From positions 1,674,001 through 1,738,000 of the forward strand of contig NZ_CP073015.1 in NCBI RefSeq assembly GCF_018080005.1: a stretch of 64,000 nucleotides of DNA. The letters run 5' to 3'. The notes beneath the pieces were generated by a model, which did no database searches, was not told the origin of the DNA, and saw only the letters and a program-made list of their open reading frames with translations. Both the position numbers and the translations under genes were made by a program. The number at the start of each line of letters is the position of its first letter. The first letter of the stretch is position 1. The DNA is from Flavobacterium sp. CS20. GTDB lineage: Bacteria; Bacteroidota; Bacteroidia; Flavobacteriales; Flavobacteriaceae. Below, piece by piece: positions 28,290-38,224 of this stretch.

Positions 28290-29249
28290 TTAGCATCTAA
28301 AGATGTATTTCGTCAACCTTTTATCGCCAGATTTTCCTAAAATCTCTTGCTCTACTGCCCATTTTAAATCTCGGCTTGCGGTTGCTTGACTAATTTCTTT
28401 GTAGTTTTGCAAGTAGTCTTTACGGCTAAATTCCTGCTGTCCGATTTTATCTTTGAAAATATCAATTCTATCTTCGGCTGAGAGGGCTCTATTTTGTGTT
28501 TTAAGGAGGTTTTCTAAGGCTTGAAGTATTATGTTTAGCATCCACTCAATAAATGGCGTAGATTGCCCTATATTATCTGATTGCTCTAACACTTTATAAT
28601 ACGCCTCTTGATTTTCTTTGATAAGGCTTTCTACTGGTAGAAATTCAAACACTGGGTATTTCTGCATTAAGATTAGAGTCTGCCACAATCTACCCATTCT
28701 ACCATTACCATCAATGAATGGGTGGATAAATTCAAACTCGTAATGAAATACACAGCTTTTAATAAGTACTATATCCTTATCTGATTTCAGATAACTAAAC
28801 AAGTCATTCATTAAACCCTTTACCATTCCGCCGTCTGGTGCTACGTGCTTCACTTTTGAGCCTTGTACAATACCAACATTCTTAGTGCGAAGTTTTCCTG
28901 CGTTTTTGATTAGTCCTTGCATTAAAACTCCGTGTGCTTTTTCCAAATCTTTTATACTATTCGGATTAAATTTTTGAAGTTGGTCATAAACTTGAATCGC
29001 ATTCTGTACTTCCAGAATATCTTTCTGCGGAGCAATCACTCTCTTGTTTTCTAACAAAGCTGTGATTTGCTCTTCGGTTAATGTGTTACCCTCAATCTCT
29101 AATGAAGATTGAATTGTTTTAATGCGATTCTTTTTTCGTAGTTCTGTTGGTGGCTTATGTAAATGTACGGCATTGATTTCCCCCAATTTCTCTGAAATGG
29201 AGGCAACTAATTGCAGTATATTTTCTGTTATTTGATAAGGTGGTTTCAT
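28290..29249 (-). CDS. Fic family protein (AMP transferase) with internal inhibitory helix
   Basis: A 319-residue protein. The complete FIC active-site motif HPFIDGNGRMGR is at residues 176-187, with catalytic His176. An N-terminal inhibitory motif S-x3-E-G (SLEIEG, residues 49-54) is present, the class II arrangement in which the Glu blocks ATP gamma-phosphate binding until relieved. The C-terminus (about 255-319) looks like a winged helix (FSRKDYLQNYKEISQATASRDLKWAV). The target protein is unknown. It lies 44 bases after AIPR, so it could be part of the defence transcript or a separate toxin-like cargo gene. Confidence 0.9.
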   Translation of the reverse strand: MKPPYQITENILQLVASISEKLGEINAVHLHKPPTELRKKNRIKTIQSSLEIEGNTLTEEQITALLENKRVIAPQKDILEVQNAIQVYDQLQKFNPNSIKDLEKAHGVLMQGLIKNAGKLRTKNVGIVQGSKVKHVAPDGGMVKGLMNDLFSYLKSDKDIVLIKSCVFHYEFEFIHPFIDGNGRMGRLWQTLILMQKYPVFEFLPVESLIKENQEAYYKVLEQSDNIGQSTPFIEWMLNIILQALENLLKTQNRALSAEDRIDIFKDKIGQQEFSRKDYLQNYKEISQATASRDLKWAVEQEILGKSGDKRLTKYIFRC

Positions 29250-29293
29250 TTTGTGATAGTATCATTTGATAGTATCACAAAGATAGGGTTTTA

Positions 29294-31630
29294 TTAGTTA
29301 AACCCATATTTTTTTACTTTTTTCAAGTTTAGTTCAGCTATCTTTTTATTTCTTGCGGAAAGCGGTTTCTTACCTTCGCTAAGAGCAAGCATAAACTTAT
29401 ACTCATAGTCTTTCAGACGTCTTCGTCTTTTATCCCATTGAATAATTTTGTTTATTAAATCAATGGTTATTTCATTTTCAACACTATCTTGTTTTTGAGG
29501 TTCGGTGTTCTCTGTTATATCAAACAAAATTTCAGGTGCTTTTTCAATCACTACTTCAATTATTTTAAGACCATTGGAGATTTCATTAGTTAGGATATTA
29601 GAATTATTCTTAATTCGACCTGAGATAGTATATGCTACATTTTGTAAATAAGAGGATAAACTGTCTGTTTCTCTTCCCCAGATTTCTATTTTCCTCCATA
29701 TCTCTGACGGAATTGATTTTACTTTTTCTATACTTTCTTGAAACTGTTTTTTTGCAACTTCATCAGATGAAATCATAATCCTTTTAGATGAATTTTTTTC
29801 ATCAATCATATCCTTTTCAATGGAATTGTAATTCAGATTAAACTCTTGTTGTTTTATCAATTCCCAACATACCTCTTTTCTTGCCCACATCTCAATTAAA
29901 GATTCTGGGCTATTTGTTTTCAGAAAATCATCTATTTGTACCATCAGGTTATAGAGTAAATTTTCTAATTCATCAGACAGAGATTGATTCTTCCAGATTT
30001 TGTATAAATCAAGTCTGTAATCCGTCTTGAAACCAAAATATGTAATAGAATAAGGTACTGTAATAAAGCGTAAACCACCTATTGCATTTGGCTTAATTCC
30101 GTATAATTTTTCACAGGTTTTGTAAATAATTGCTTTAGCAACCGCATCTTCAAAATATATGTTGTTGTTCTCTACACTAACACCAGTATTGTATAGAATA
30201 AACTGATTGTAATTCTTAACATTCTTAATTACAAAATGTGGAGCAACAACTAACTTTTTCCCTTTATATACTTCTTGATATGAATTGATATATTTAGCTA
30301 ACTTCTCTTTAGTAAGCATTTGACTTCTCGGATGTTTTATGTCAAATGCTTTACGTCTGCTTTGAGTAAACCCATCCCTTGCTCTTGCATTCTTATATTG
30401 TCCTCTTGCTCTTTCATAAAACCATTTAGTTTGAGTAGGATTCTTTTCAGAATGTGGGGTTACAATTGCTCTGGATAGTTTCTCAAATTCTACATGATAT
30501 GGTAAGTTACTACTTAAATCAGCTATGGATATTTTATTCTGCGTATTTGCATACTCTGCTATTTGGGATACTATTTCTCCAAAATTTTCTTTGTTGTTGA
30601 TTACCGAAAGTTTTACTTGTACATAAATATTACTAACATCTGCTTTATCTTTTTTGTATGTATAATAGATTGATGCAGTAGTTTGCCCTCCGTTTACAAT
30701 TTGTAAATCATTTACTTTAGAGATGATTAAACCTTTACCGCTTTTATCTTTTTCAAGTTCTATCTGATTGGCTGTAGCTGCTATACCATTGTTAAATGCA
30801 AGAAACATTTCTGGTTCGTTTAAAATAGTATTTCGTATTCCTTTGTTTATCTTACCTGTAAACTGTAAGAACGAACGAACATTTTGCTCTAATAATCTTG
30901 CTCCAAAACGCTCGTATATATTGGCAAGAGCAATGCCTGGTATAATTGCAAGATATGATTTGTAATTTTCATTGTCAGAGGGCGATTCAATACAAGGGAT
31001 TTCAAATCCCTCTTCTTTGAAATTTAATTCTATGGGAATATGCGACTTTTCAGTAATATTGTATAAATAGTTTAAATCTACTACTCGTGTATAGATTGAA
31101 AAACCACTTATAGTGCTTGTTTTTGGAGGGTCTAATGGAAATATCCCGTCAGTTAGTACAATGGCATTTATTCGCACTAAATTATCTCTCAAATCTTTGC
31201 TTGATGCTAATTCATTAGCAAGTTGAAAAATTTCTGATGATTCTTCAATGTCATTTACATAGTCTTTGTATATGGCTTTACGAAAAAAGTTCAATATCCG
31301 CTTTAATGCAGTATCTATCTCAGCAGTAGAGGTTCTGGTATATTCATCTGTGTTTTTAAAAATCGTAACAAATAAGTCGAGTGTTTCGTAATTATCTGAT
31401 ATAGAATAGGCATTGATTTGATGTTGACTTTTTGTGCCAATTCCTCTTTTGTCATATGCTAATCTTACATTTTCTGTTTCTCCTGCCGATGCTAATAAAT
31501 CAACAGCAGTCTGCGTGAATATTTGCTCGGTATTTCCACCCTCTTCCTCACTTAATTGAGTAGCCTTTATATCTTGGATAAGGTTATCGTAAAACCTTTT
31601 TAGTTCTGTATTTTCTGCCCCCTGACTCAT
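29294..31630 (-). CDS. AIPR family protein (abortive infection phage resistance)
   Basis: A 778-residue protein with the AIPR-domain signature in its middle third: GARLLEQNVRSFLQ, INKGIRNTILNEPEMFLAFNNGIAATA and LQIVNGGQTTASIYY (about residues 245-325). AIPR proteins recur in phage-defence loci; their biochemical activity is not settled. The start ATG overlaps the DUF4420 stop by four bases (31627-31630), so it is the last member of a coupled operon. The frame is intact. Confidence 0.9.
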   Translation of the reverse strand: MSQGAENTELKRFYDNLIQDIKATQLSEEEGGNTEQIFTQTAVDLLASAGETENVRLAYDKRGIGTKSQHQINAYSISDNYETLDLFVTIFKNTDEYTRTSTAEIDTALKRILNFFRKAIYKDYVNDIEESSEIFQLANELASSKDLRDNLVRINAIVLTDGIFPLDPPKTSTISGFSIYTRVVDLNYLYNITEKSHIPIELNFKEEGFEIPCIESPSDNENYKSYLAIIPGIALANIYERFGARLLEQNVRSFLQFTGKINKGIRNTILNEPEMFLAFNNGIAATANQIELEKDKSGKGLIISKVNDLQIVNGGQTTASIYYTYKKDKADVSNIYVQVKLSVINNKENFGEIVSQIAEYANTQNKISIADLSSNLPYHVEFEKLSRAIVTPHSEKNPTQTKWFYERARGQYKNARARDGFTQSRRKAFDIKHPRSQMLTKEKLAKYINSYQEVYKGKKLVVAPHFVIKNVKNYNQFILYNTGVSVENNNIYFEDAVAKAIIYKTCEKLYGIKPNAIGGLRFITVPYSITYFGFKTDYRLDLYKIWKNQSLSDELENLLYNLMVQIDDFLKTNSPESLIEMWARKEVCWELIKQQEFNLNYNSIEKDMIDEKNSSKRIMISSDEVAKKQFQESIEKVKSIPSEIWRKIEIWGRETDSLSSYLQNVAYTISGRIKNNSNILTNEISNGLKIIEVVIEKAPEILFDITENTEPQKQDSVENEITIDLINKIIQWDKRRRRLKDYEYKFMLALSEGKKPLSARNKKIAELNLKKVKKYGFN

Positions 31631-32624
31631 CCAATCACTTTTTTATCAAAAACTTCTTGAACATCAACGATAAAAGGCTTGCATTGTGATAGGATGATAG
31701 AATATTTCACATCTCCAACACCATTCATAATATCGCTTTCTTGGATTCTTGGGAAATCATTTACGACTTTATAAAATGTATCTTGACGAATATTATATCC
31801 TATGTTTTCATAAAAATCTTTCTGAAAACTAAAATAGCCTGCTTGTACCAGTTTATTATTGAATTGATTAAATGCAATAATGTTCGCTTGCAGAAATAGC
31901 CTTATTTCATCTATAATGTCATTTAAACTTTCTCCAGACTTCTGCATTACTTCTAAAGAAATATGATATAAGAATAAGTCTTCTAAATTAGAACTGTCAA
32001 GTTGACGTTCATTACTTATATGAACTTTTTGATGGTTTTTACCGTGAGAGGTTTTTACCTCAACTGCCCATTTTTTGCTTTGAAAATCTTGAACTTTCTT
32101 TTCACTACCACCCCAACTGTCAATAACTTCTGAATAATCAAAATTATTAGTTGACAATAGCTTTCTCAAAAAATACAACTCTCCGTATAATCCTCTTTGC
32201 TCTTCGCCATTTAATCCATCTGGTCTTATTTTGTTAAATAAGGACTTCCATTTTTCAAAACGGTTTAGAATTTCTTTTACCAGTTTTTTTTGGTTAGTCT
32301 CTTCTTTTACATTTGCAATTAAGTCTTCACATAAAACTGTAAAAATATCTCTGTGGTGTAGATTGAGCAACTTGAATATTAAGACTTTCTTTTTCTATCC
32401 AATGGGGAGTTGACATAGCTTAGTTGTATTTCTTGCAAATTAGAAACCTCAGAAATGTTAACTTCTGTATGCTTATCCAAGGAAACACAAATGCCTAATA
32501 GTTTTTCTGGTTGTTGTAAAGCAATATAAATATCTGGTAACACTTTAGTTGAATACCTCCTTATAATTAGCCCTTGTGTGGAAATGTCCTTAGCTAACTC
32601 ATCCCATATTTCATTAATTTTCAT
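31627..32624 (-). pseudogene. DUF4420 PD-(D/E)xK-like nuclease, frameshifted
   Basis: The N-terminal part (MKINEIWDELAKD to SPLDRKRKS, stop at 32379) and C-terminal part (LLNLHHRDIFTVLCEDLIANV to FDKKVIG) are halves of one DUF4420 protein. A one-base deficit in the T run at 32390-32394 (A run on the coding strand) separates them; adding one A gives DRKKKVLIFKLLNLHHRDIF, joining the halves into about 332 residues, the usual size. The nuclease-like core is GLYGELYFLRK and DFQSKKWAVEVKTS, a D-x-(E)xK pattern. The ATG at 32624 overlaps the Z1 stop. The classical X-XXY-YYZ slippery heptamer is absent, although AAA in the P site could slip back by one. Confidence 0.82.
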
Positions 32625-35402
32625 CATCATCGAAATCGTCTGTGTCATCAATATTAAAGTATGGTAATAACTCATTATTTACCGCATAAGGCACAGAATG
32701 GCTATGAATACTTTTTGGAAAACTAACTGCAAAGCCAACAATTGGCTTGCTTCCTACTGGCATTCCTGCCTTTTCTGCGTCTATAAAGTAAATTAGAAGT
32801 AAAGCTGTTTCTGGATTTCTAAATTCGTTTCTCACTATCTCGCCTTTAGGGAAACTATATTTGTAATTTTTACTCTGACTTTGGTAATATTCTCTGGTTC
32901 TTTCTAAAGCCTGTTCATATTCAGCATCGCTTAAATCAAAAAACTCATCTTTTGGTCTAATGATATGGTTCTTTATGATGTGTAAATTTTCTGTATCAGC
33001 CTTGGCTTCATCATTTGAACGTACAACACAACCTATTTGAGAAATTCCATTTAGTCCTAAATTATATGTTTCTCCTTTACCTTTTGTTATTAATGCTATA
33101 TTCCAGTTAACTAATTCATTTTGTCGTGTTGACAAATTTATATAATCAAGTAATTTCATAGGGTCAACACGCTTTAAATTTTCAGACACCTTAAATCCTT
33201 GAAAAAATGGTCTTACCAAATCCACAGGAACATTACGCCATAAAAAATGATTGCTCTCTGATTGATATGTATTTGGGAGGGAATCTATTAAACTTCTTGT
33301 CAGGTTAAGGTTTGCAGAAATTGTAGCAGGATTTTTTTGTAACTGATATGATTCTACTAATCTTCCAGACCAAGAAATTTGAACATTAGTAGCTCTTCTA
33401 ATCTTGTTAGAAGCAGAAATTTGAAGAACTCCGGGATGATTTCTAACTCGGAGTGCATATTGCTCTGGAGTGCTCCCGCTACATTCGACATATAATCAAA
33501 TTCGTCTCTCAACTCTTCGGATGCTAAAGTGATATGACAGAACCATTCGTTTAACTCTCTGCTTGTAAACAATCGACATAAATCAACATAACCGGGTCTA
33601 TATCCAAACCAACGCCCCATTTGCATTAATGTATCATACATTTTTGATGCACGTAAATAGTAACTCACAGATAACCCCTCTAATGTTAATCCTCTTGATA
33701 ATTTATTACCTCCAATAGCTATAACTGACAAACCATTTTTATTGTCGTAATAATTTAGAGCATCTCCAGAGCCTCCATTGATTTCCCTAACTTGGATTTT
33801 GGACACGGCACTATTTAGATATGGCAACACTTCATCCCAATTATGTACAGTTACTTGTGAATCAATATTCGGTATGTTGTCAATTACATACTGCGAAACG
33901 TCTTTATAACTTTTATATGTTTCTGTAATTTCTTCGCCATTGTAATTGTATGAATATTGTTCGTTTTCTTCAAAGGTTCGTCTAATTTCTTCTATAATTT
34001 CAGGAACTCGCATTTCAACTCCTCTTCTATAAAAATCAAACGTTTCCTCTACACGCATAGTTATATGTCTTTGCCAGTTTGTAAATCGACTTACGTGTAC
34101 AAGCATTGAGTTATGAACATTTGTCTGACCTCTGAGTTCTCTAATTGCACACGTTAAAATGAAACACTTTATAGCAGTCTTTAATGATTCAGGCAGTTCA
34201 TCTGGTAACTGGTCATCTCGCTTATGCCCTTGAGGTATGGAATCTCTATAATCACTTATTCGATTGACTACTGGTAGAACATTTTCTCTTTCTTCATCAG
34301 ATTCTAATACTTCAATGCCAAACACTTTATCCGGACCAATATAATTGGTTGGTGCAGGAATATTGATAATAAAATCTCTTGGAAATAAATCGTCTAATTC
34401 TTCTTTGCTTATAAATAGATTGGCAAAAGGTGTCGCTGTATAGCCTACATAAGCACTTTTATCAAACATCCTTAATAAATCTCTAATATAAGAATTGGTT
34501 CTTGTAGCAGGGTCATCCTCTCTATTATAATTGATAGAAGCGTTATCAGCCTCATCATCAATAAGCAATAAAGATTTGTTTCTTATAGTTCTTCTGCCAT
34601 CAGGCAACTCTTCTGTTTGAGCAGACAGCCATTGATTTAATCGTTCTAATACTCGTGTATTTTTCTTTACTACGGCAATAATGGGTTCTGACGTATTAAA
34701 ATTAATACCTAAAGAATTTGCAAGACCTGCTGTAAAATCGCCATTTTCAAGACTTGATGTGAGTGAATGTGCAACACTACCTTGTTGAAGTTTACCAACA
34801 CCAATTGTAACTCCATTTTGGTCAAAGGCTCTTTGGTGCTGTGTATCAAAGCCTAAAAACCCCTCATCTAATCTTAATTGAGTTTGACTTCTCAAATTAT
34901 TATGTATTCCTGCAAGTACAATTATAAGTTTATACCCTGCGTCTGTCGCTTTACAAATTAACCCCGTGTAGTTTGAGGTTTTACCAGATTGTACCTGCCC
35001 AACTACAAGACCACGTTTACTAACTATAATTTTTTCATTGGGATTAAATAAGCTATCTAAGGTTTTATCTGTCAATTTACTTATTTGATTTAAAACAGCA
35101 TCTGGGAAATTTTTTTGACTTCTTAGATAATCTTCATATCTATTCCAGAAACTCCAAATAATATCTGATTTGACTTCTCCAAGCCAAGGTTTTCTTCTCT
35201 CATCCGCTTCTATAATCCTAAAATCATCCATACGGATATTATACAAAGATTCTACTTCTCTAATTAGAAAATCCTTATCTATACTCGAATATGGAGGTAA
35301 CATTAAAGCATTTTCAACCGCTTCAATAATTTCTTGTTTTGTAACCGAACCACTAAAAGGCAAAAGGGTTCTAACTGTTTTTATAGCTTGTTGTATCATC
35401 AT
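32614..35402 (-). pseudogene. Z1-domain superfamily II helicase-like ATPase, frameshifted
   Basis: An endonuclease-associated ATPase. Walker A GQVQSGKT is at residues 135-142, Walker B LLIDDEAD at about 279-285, TATPF at 322-326, and the C-terminal helicase motif QMGRWFGYRPGY follows the Z1 domain. The main frame derails near 33471 (NVAGAL then a tail ending FKFLGLED at 33357). In the alternative frame the sequence continues as PEQYALRVRNHPGVLQISASNKIRR and on to NIDDTDDFDDDEN at 32614. One added A after GGAGC restores GATPE and a protein of about 929 residues, normal for the family. The ORF at 32614-33225 is therefore its C-terminus, not a separate gene. It lies 3 bases after the MORC-like ATPase gene. 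Confidence 0.87.
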
Positions 35403-35405
35403 GTT

Positions 35406-36887
35406 TTATTCGGTTAGTAGTTCCAGAAAGTGCGGAAAGTTGTTAAATGGTTCTATGTTAGCAATCAAAGATTTAGCTTGTTCATCTGTTTTTCCTTGAC
35501 TTAATAAATTGGTAAACATATCTCTCATAGTCTTTTGAATTAACTGATGATTACTTTTCTCAAAAGGTAAGCCTTGCATATCTGGAAGTTCACTTTCTTT
35601 AATGTAAATTGATTTAACTGGAATAGTTTCCTCAATAAACCTAACCAATTCTTCAATTGCTTTATCAGGGTTGCTTTTTGCTTCTGATTTTACTTGTTTG
35701 AGTAATGGGTGTTCACGGTTTATTTTATGAAACCATTTATCGCCTCTTTTATGGTCAACCCAAAGCGGAATAAATTTTTGTCCAACAATTCGTTTTACGC
35801 TCTTACCCTTATGCCTATAAACTTGAACTGCTTGCCCTCTCACTTTCATAGCATAGGCTCTTATCTGCTCCTTGAAAACCAAAGGTGGGCGTGCAATAGA
35901 TTTTTTAATATCTATTTGCCATTCCGCATCTAAAGTATTGGGTAAATCAATTTGTATTCTTGCCAGTTTATAATGTTCTTCTTTTCTAAAAAGACCTAAC
36001 CAATCTCCAGCTAATAAAAGCCTATCATTTCTATAAATATAAAACCCTTGTTGTTCGTTCCATCCTTTGTTCCCCTCTGCCTCTTTATATTGCTCATCAG
36101 ATAGTTTTGACTTATGGGGCAATACATACCCCTCAATCTTAACATTTCCGTTATGGATTTTTTCTTCTGGAAAAATTTGAGTAGCAGATTCATTTAATAA
36201 AAAAGGATTCCAAGATTTTACGGGTGTATCCTGAAAAAAGATATTCAACCTATCTGCCTCTATAAATTTATGGAAAACCATAGCAAGATGATTTTTAACC
36301 TGTTCCATAATAAACAAGAACTTGTCTAATGCTTTAACATCTTGCTTGTCAAAATTTTTTACGATTCTGTCAATATCATTCCAAATTACAATTGTACCAG
36401 AACTTAAATCTTCAATTTTTTTTTCAAACTGTGTATCTGGCAAATAGTTTATTAATTCCCATTTCCCGATTTGATTAACATAATCTAAATCCCACGTCCA
36501 ATAAACTGAATGATAATCTTTTTTTTTACTTAAAACGGTTAGTTTTCTTGCTTGTGAAAATGAAGCGGTTTTTAACCCTAAGCCAAATCTACCCAAATCA
36601 TTTCCCGTCCTTTCACTTAACGGATTTTTACTTCCGGGCTTCATTGCTTGAATCAACTCTTCGTTATTCATTCCAAAACCATCATCTTTTATAGATAACC
36701 ACGTTTTAGAACCAAGCCACTCAAAATTAACCCATACATTCTTAGCATTTGCAGAAATAGAATTATCAATAATGTCAGCAATGGCTGTCTGAATATTATA
36801 GCCTATTGCTCTAAAAGTCTCAATCATTGAAGAGGCTTCTGGAATTGCAGATACAGTTTTGTATTGTGAGTAATCAGATTTAGTCAT
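35406..36887 (-). CDS. MORC/Hsp90-type (GHKL) ATPase of a defence operon
   Basis: A 493-residue protein with a GHKL ATPase domain: N box ADIIDNSISANA (Asn42), G1 DDGFGM (69-73) and glycine-rich lid GRFGLGLKTASF (99-110). A transducer-like region follows with KSIARPPLVFKEQIRAYA. Prokaryotic MORC-like ATPases of this sort sit with Z1 helicases and nucleases in restriction-like systems and probably close as ATP-driven clamps on DNA. The start overlaps the methylase stop by four bases (36884-36887). Confidence 0.9.
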   Translation of the reverse strand: MTKSDYSQYKTVSAIPEASSMIETFRAIGYNIQTAIADIIDNSISANAKNVWVNFEWLGSKTWLSIKDDGFGMNNEELIQAMKPGSKNPLSERTGNDLGRFGLGLKTASFSQARKLTVLSKKKDYHSVYWTWDLDYVNQIGKWELINYLPDTQFEKKIEDLSSGTIVIWNDIDRIVKNFDKQDVKALDKFLFIMEQVKNHLAMVFHKFIEADRLNIFFQDTPVKSWNPFLLNESATQIFPEEKIHNGNVKIEGYVLPHKSKLSDEQYKEAEGNKGWNEQQGFYIYRNDRLLLAGDWLGLFRKEEHYKLARIQIDLPNTLDAEWQIDIKKSIARPPLVFKEQIRAYAMKVRGQAVQVYRHKGKSVKRIVGQKFIPLWVDHKRGDKWFHKINREHPLLKQVKSEAKSNPDKAIEELVRFIEETIPVKSIYIKESELPDMQGLPFEKSNHQLIQKTMRDMFTNLLSQGKTDEQAKSLIANIEPFNNFPHFLELLTE

Positions 36888-38143
36888 AAGTCGCCCATCA
36901 TATCTTTAATGTGTTCAGCAATTTTTTCTGACATCAAAGGTGGAACAGCATTTCCAATTTGCTTAAAAGCAGAAGTTCGACTTCCTTCAAAAAAATAATC
37001 ATCAGGGAAAGACTGTATTCTTGCAGCTTCCCTTACAGTTATCGATCGATTTTGATTTATGTCTGGATGTATATAGTAATGACCGTCCATAGCGATATGA
37101 GCTACAACCGTATGTGAAATACCCACACCATCAACAACTTGAAACCGATTTGTAAATGATTTTGTATTGCTATGCTTAATTAAACGTTTAGGTAATTCGG
37201 CATAATTTAAACGTTTACGTTCATTATCCCATAAATCAACTGCACGTCTATAAATCTCCAAATCATTTTCATTGTTAGGTCTGGCAATGTGTTGTGTTAC
37301 AACATCTAATCCATTTCTTATTTTAGCCCATTCTAAATAATTGGTTGTTTCTTTTGCATATTCAACTGCATTCAATGTACCTTCTCCTTGCTGTAATGGT
37401 TTTAAATCTGAAAATAAATCTTTCAGGACTTTGTAGTCAAAATTTGTCTCTTCAAATTCTGGATATTTTAAGTTGAGTTCTTTTTTCCAACCAACTATAA
37501 TTACACGTTTACGATTTTGTAATACTCCAAAATCTTTTGAATTTAAAACTTTGTATTTGTTTTGCGGCATTTCTAACTCGTAACCTGCTTCACGAACTGC
37601 TTTAAATATATCTTTTAAATGCTTCCCATTTTTAGCAGACAAAATTCCTTGAACATTTTCAAAAACGAACATTTTAGGCTTATATCGTTCTAAAAACTTA
37701 ACATAGTGTTTATATAGAAAATTTCGTTGGTCTTTTTTCATACCGTGAGGGTCTCTTGCCCTACCTACAACCGAATATGCTTGGCAAGGAGGTCCTCCAA
37801 TTATCAAATCAACTGAATCATCCCCCAATTGCTTATCAATAGTAGAAAATAAATCGGGGAGGGTTTCTTTCGATATTTCTTTATTGATAACAGATTCAAT
37901 CAAATTATTAGGAACCAACTCCCATAAATCCTCTTTTTTTCTGTTATCCGATTTTAGGTAATTATAATATAAATTTTGCTTACCATTTTCTTTTAGCCAA
38001 TGATATGCAGTTCTTGTTTTGATTGTATCACAAGCATCTTTTTTCATTTCAACGTGAGCAACTGGCTCAAAACCTGCACGTATGAAACCTTCTGAAAGTC
38101 CGCCCGCACCTGCGAATAAATCTATGTATTTGAGTCGTTTCAT
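36884..38143 (-). CDS. DNA (cytosine-5-)-methyltransferase
   Basis: A 419-residue C5 methylase. Motif I is DLFAGAGGLSEGF (8-20), motif IV GGPPCQAYS has the catalytic Cys120, motif VI is ENVQGIL, motif VIII QNRKRVIIVGW, and motifs IX/X are RSITVREAARIQSFPDDY and KQIGNAVPP. The ATG at 38143 puts motif I at the normal distance; the GTG at 38161 is less likely. As first gene of the methylase-MORC-Z1-DUF4420-AIPR operon it presumably marks host DNA while the ATPase and nuclease parts attack unmodified DNA. Target sequence cannot be read. Confidence 0.93.
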   Translation of the reverse strand: MKRLKYIDLFAGAGGLSEGFIRAGFEPVAHVEMKKDACDTIKTRTAYHWLKENGKQNLYYNYLKSDNRKKEDLWELVPNNLIESVINKEISKETLPDLFSTIDKQLGDDSVDLIIGGPPCQAYSVVGRARDPHGMKKDQRNFLYKHYVKFLERYKPKMFVFENVQGILSAKNGKHLKDIFKAVREAGYELEMPQNKYKVLNSKDFGVLQNRKRVIIVGWKKELNLKYPEFEETNFDYKVLKDLFSDLKPLQQGEGTLNAVEYAKETTNYLEWAKIRNGLDVVTQHIARPNNENDLEIYRRAVDLWDNERKRLNYAELPKRLIKHSNTKSFTNRFQVVDGVGISHTVVAHIAMDGHYYIHPDINQNRSITVREAARIQSFPDDYFFEGSRTSAFKQIGNAVPPLMSEKIAEHIKDMMGDL

Positions 38144-38224
38144 AACATTATGACGTAACACGCCTATAATAAAAAATTATATTCTAACCTACAAATGTAA
38201 TAAAAATTTGAATGCTATCATTGA

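Noticed and set aside
32379..32675. Separate 98-residue gene
   Set aside because: Sequence after the ATG at 32624 is the N-terminus of DUF4420; the break is a single-base deficit in an A run.
32614..33225. Separate 203-residue gene downstream of the Z1 helicase
   Set aside because: Its frame extends upstream without stops into Z1 sequence (PEQYALRVRNHPG...), so it is the C-terminus of the frameshifted helicase.
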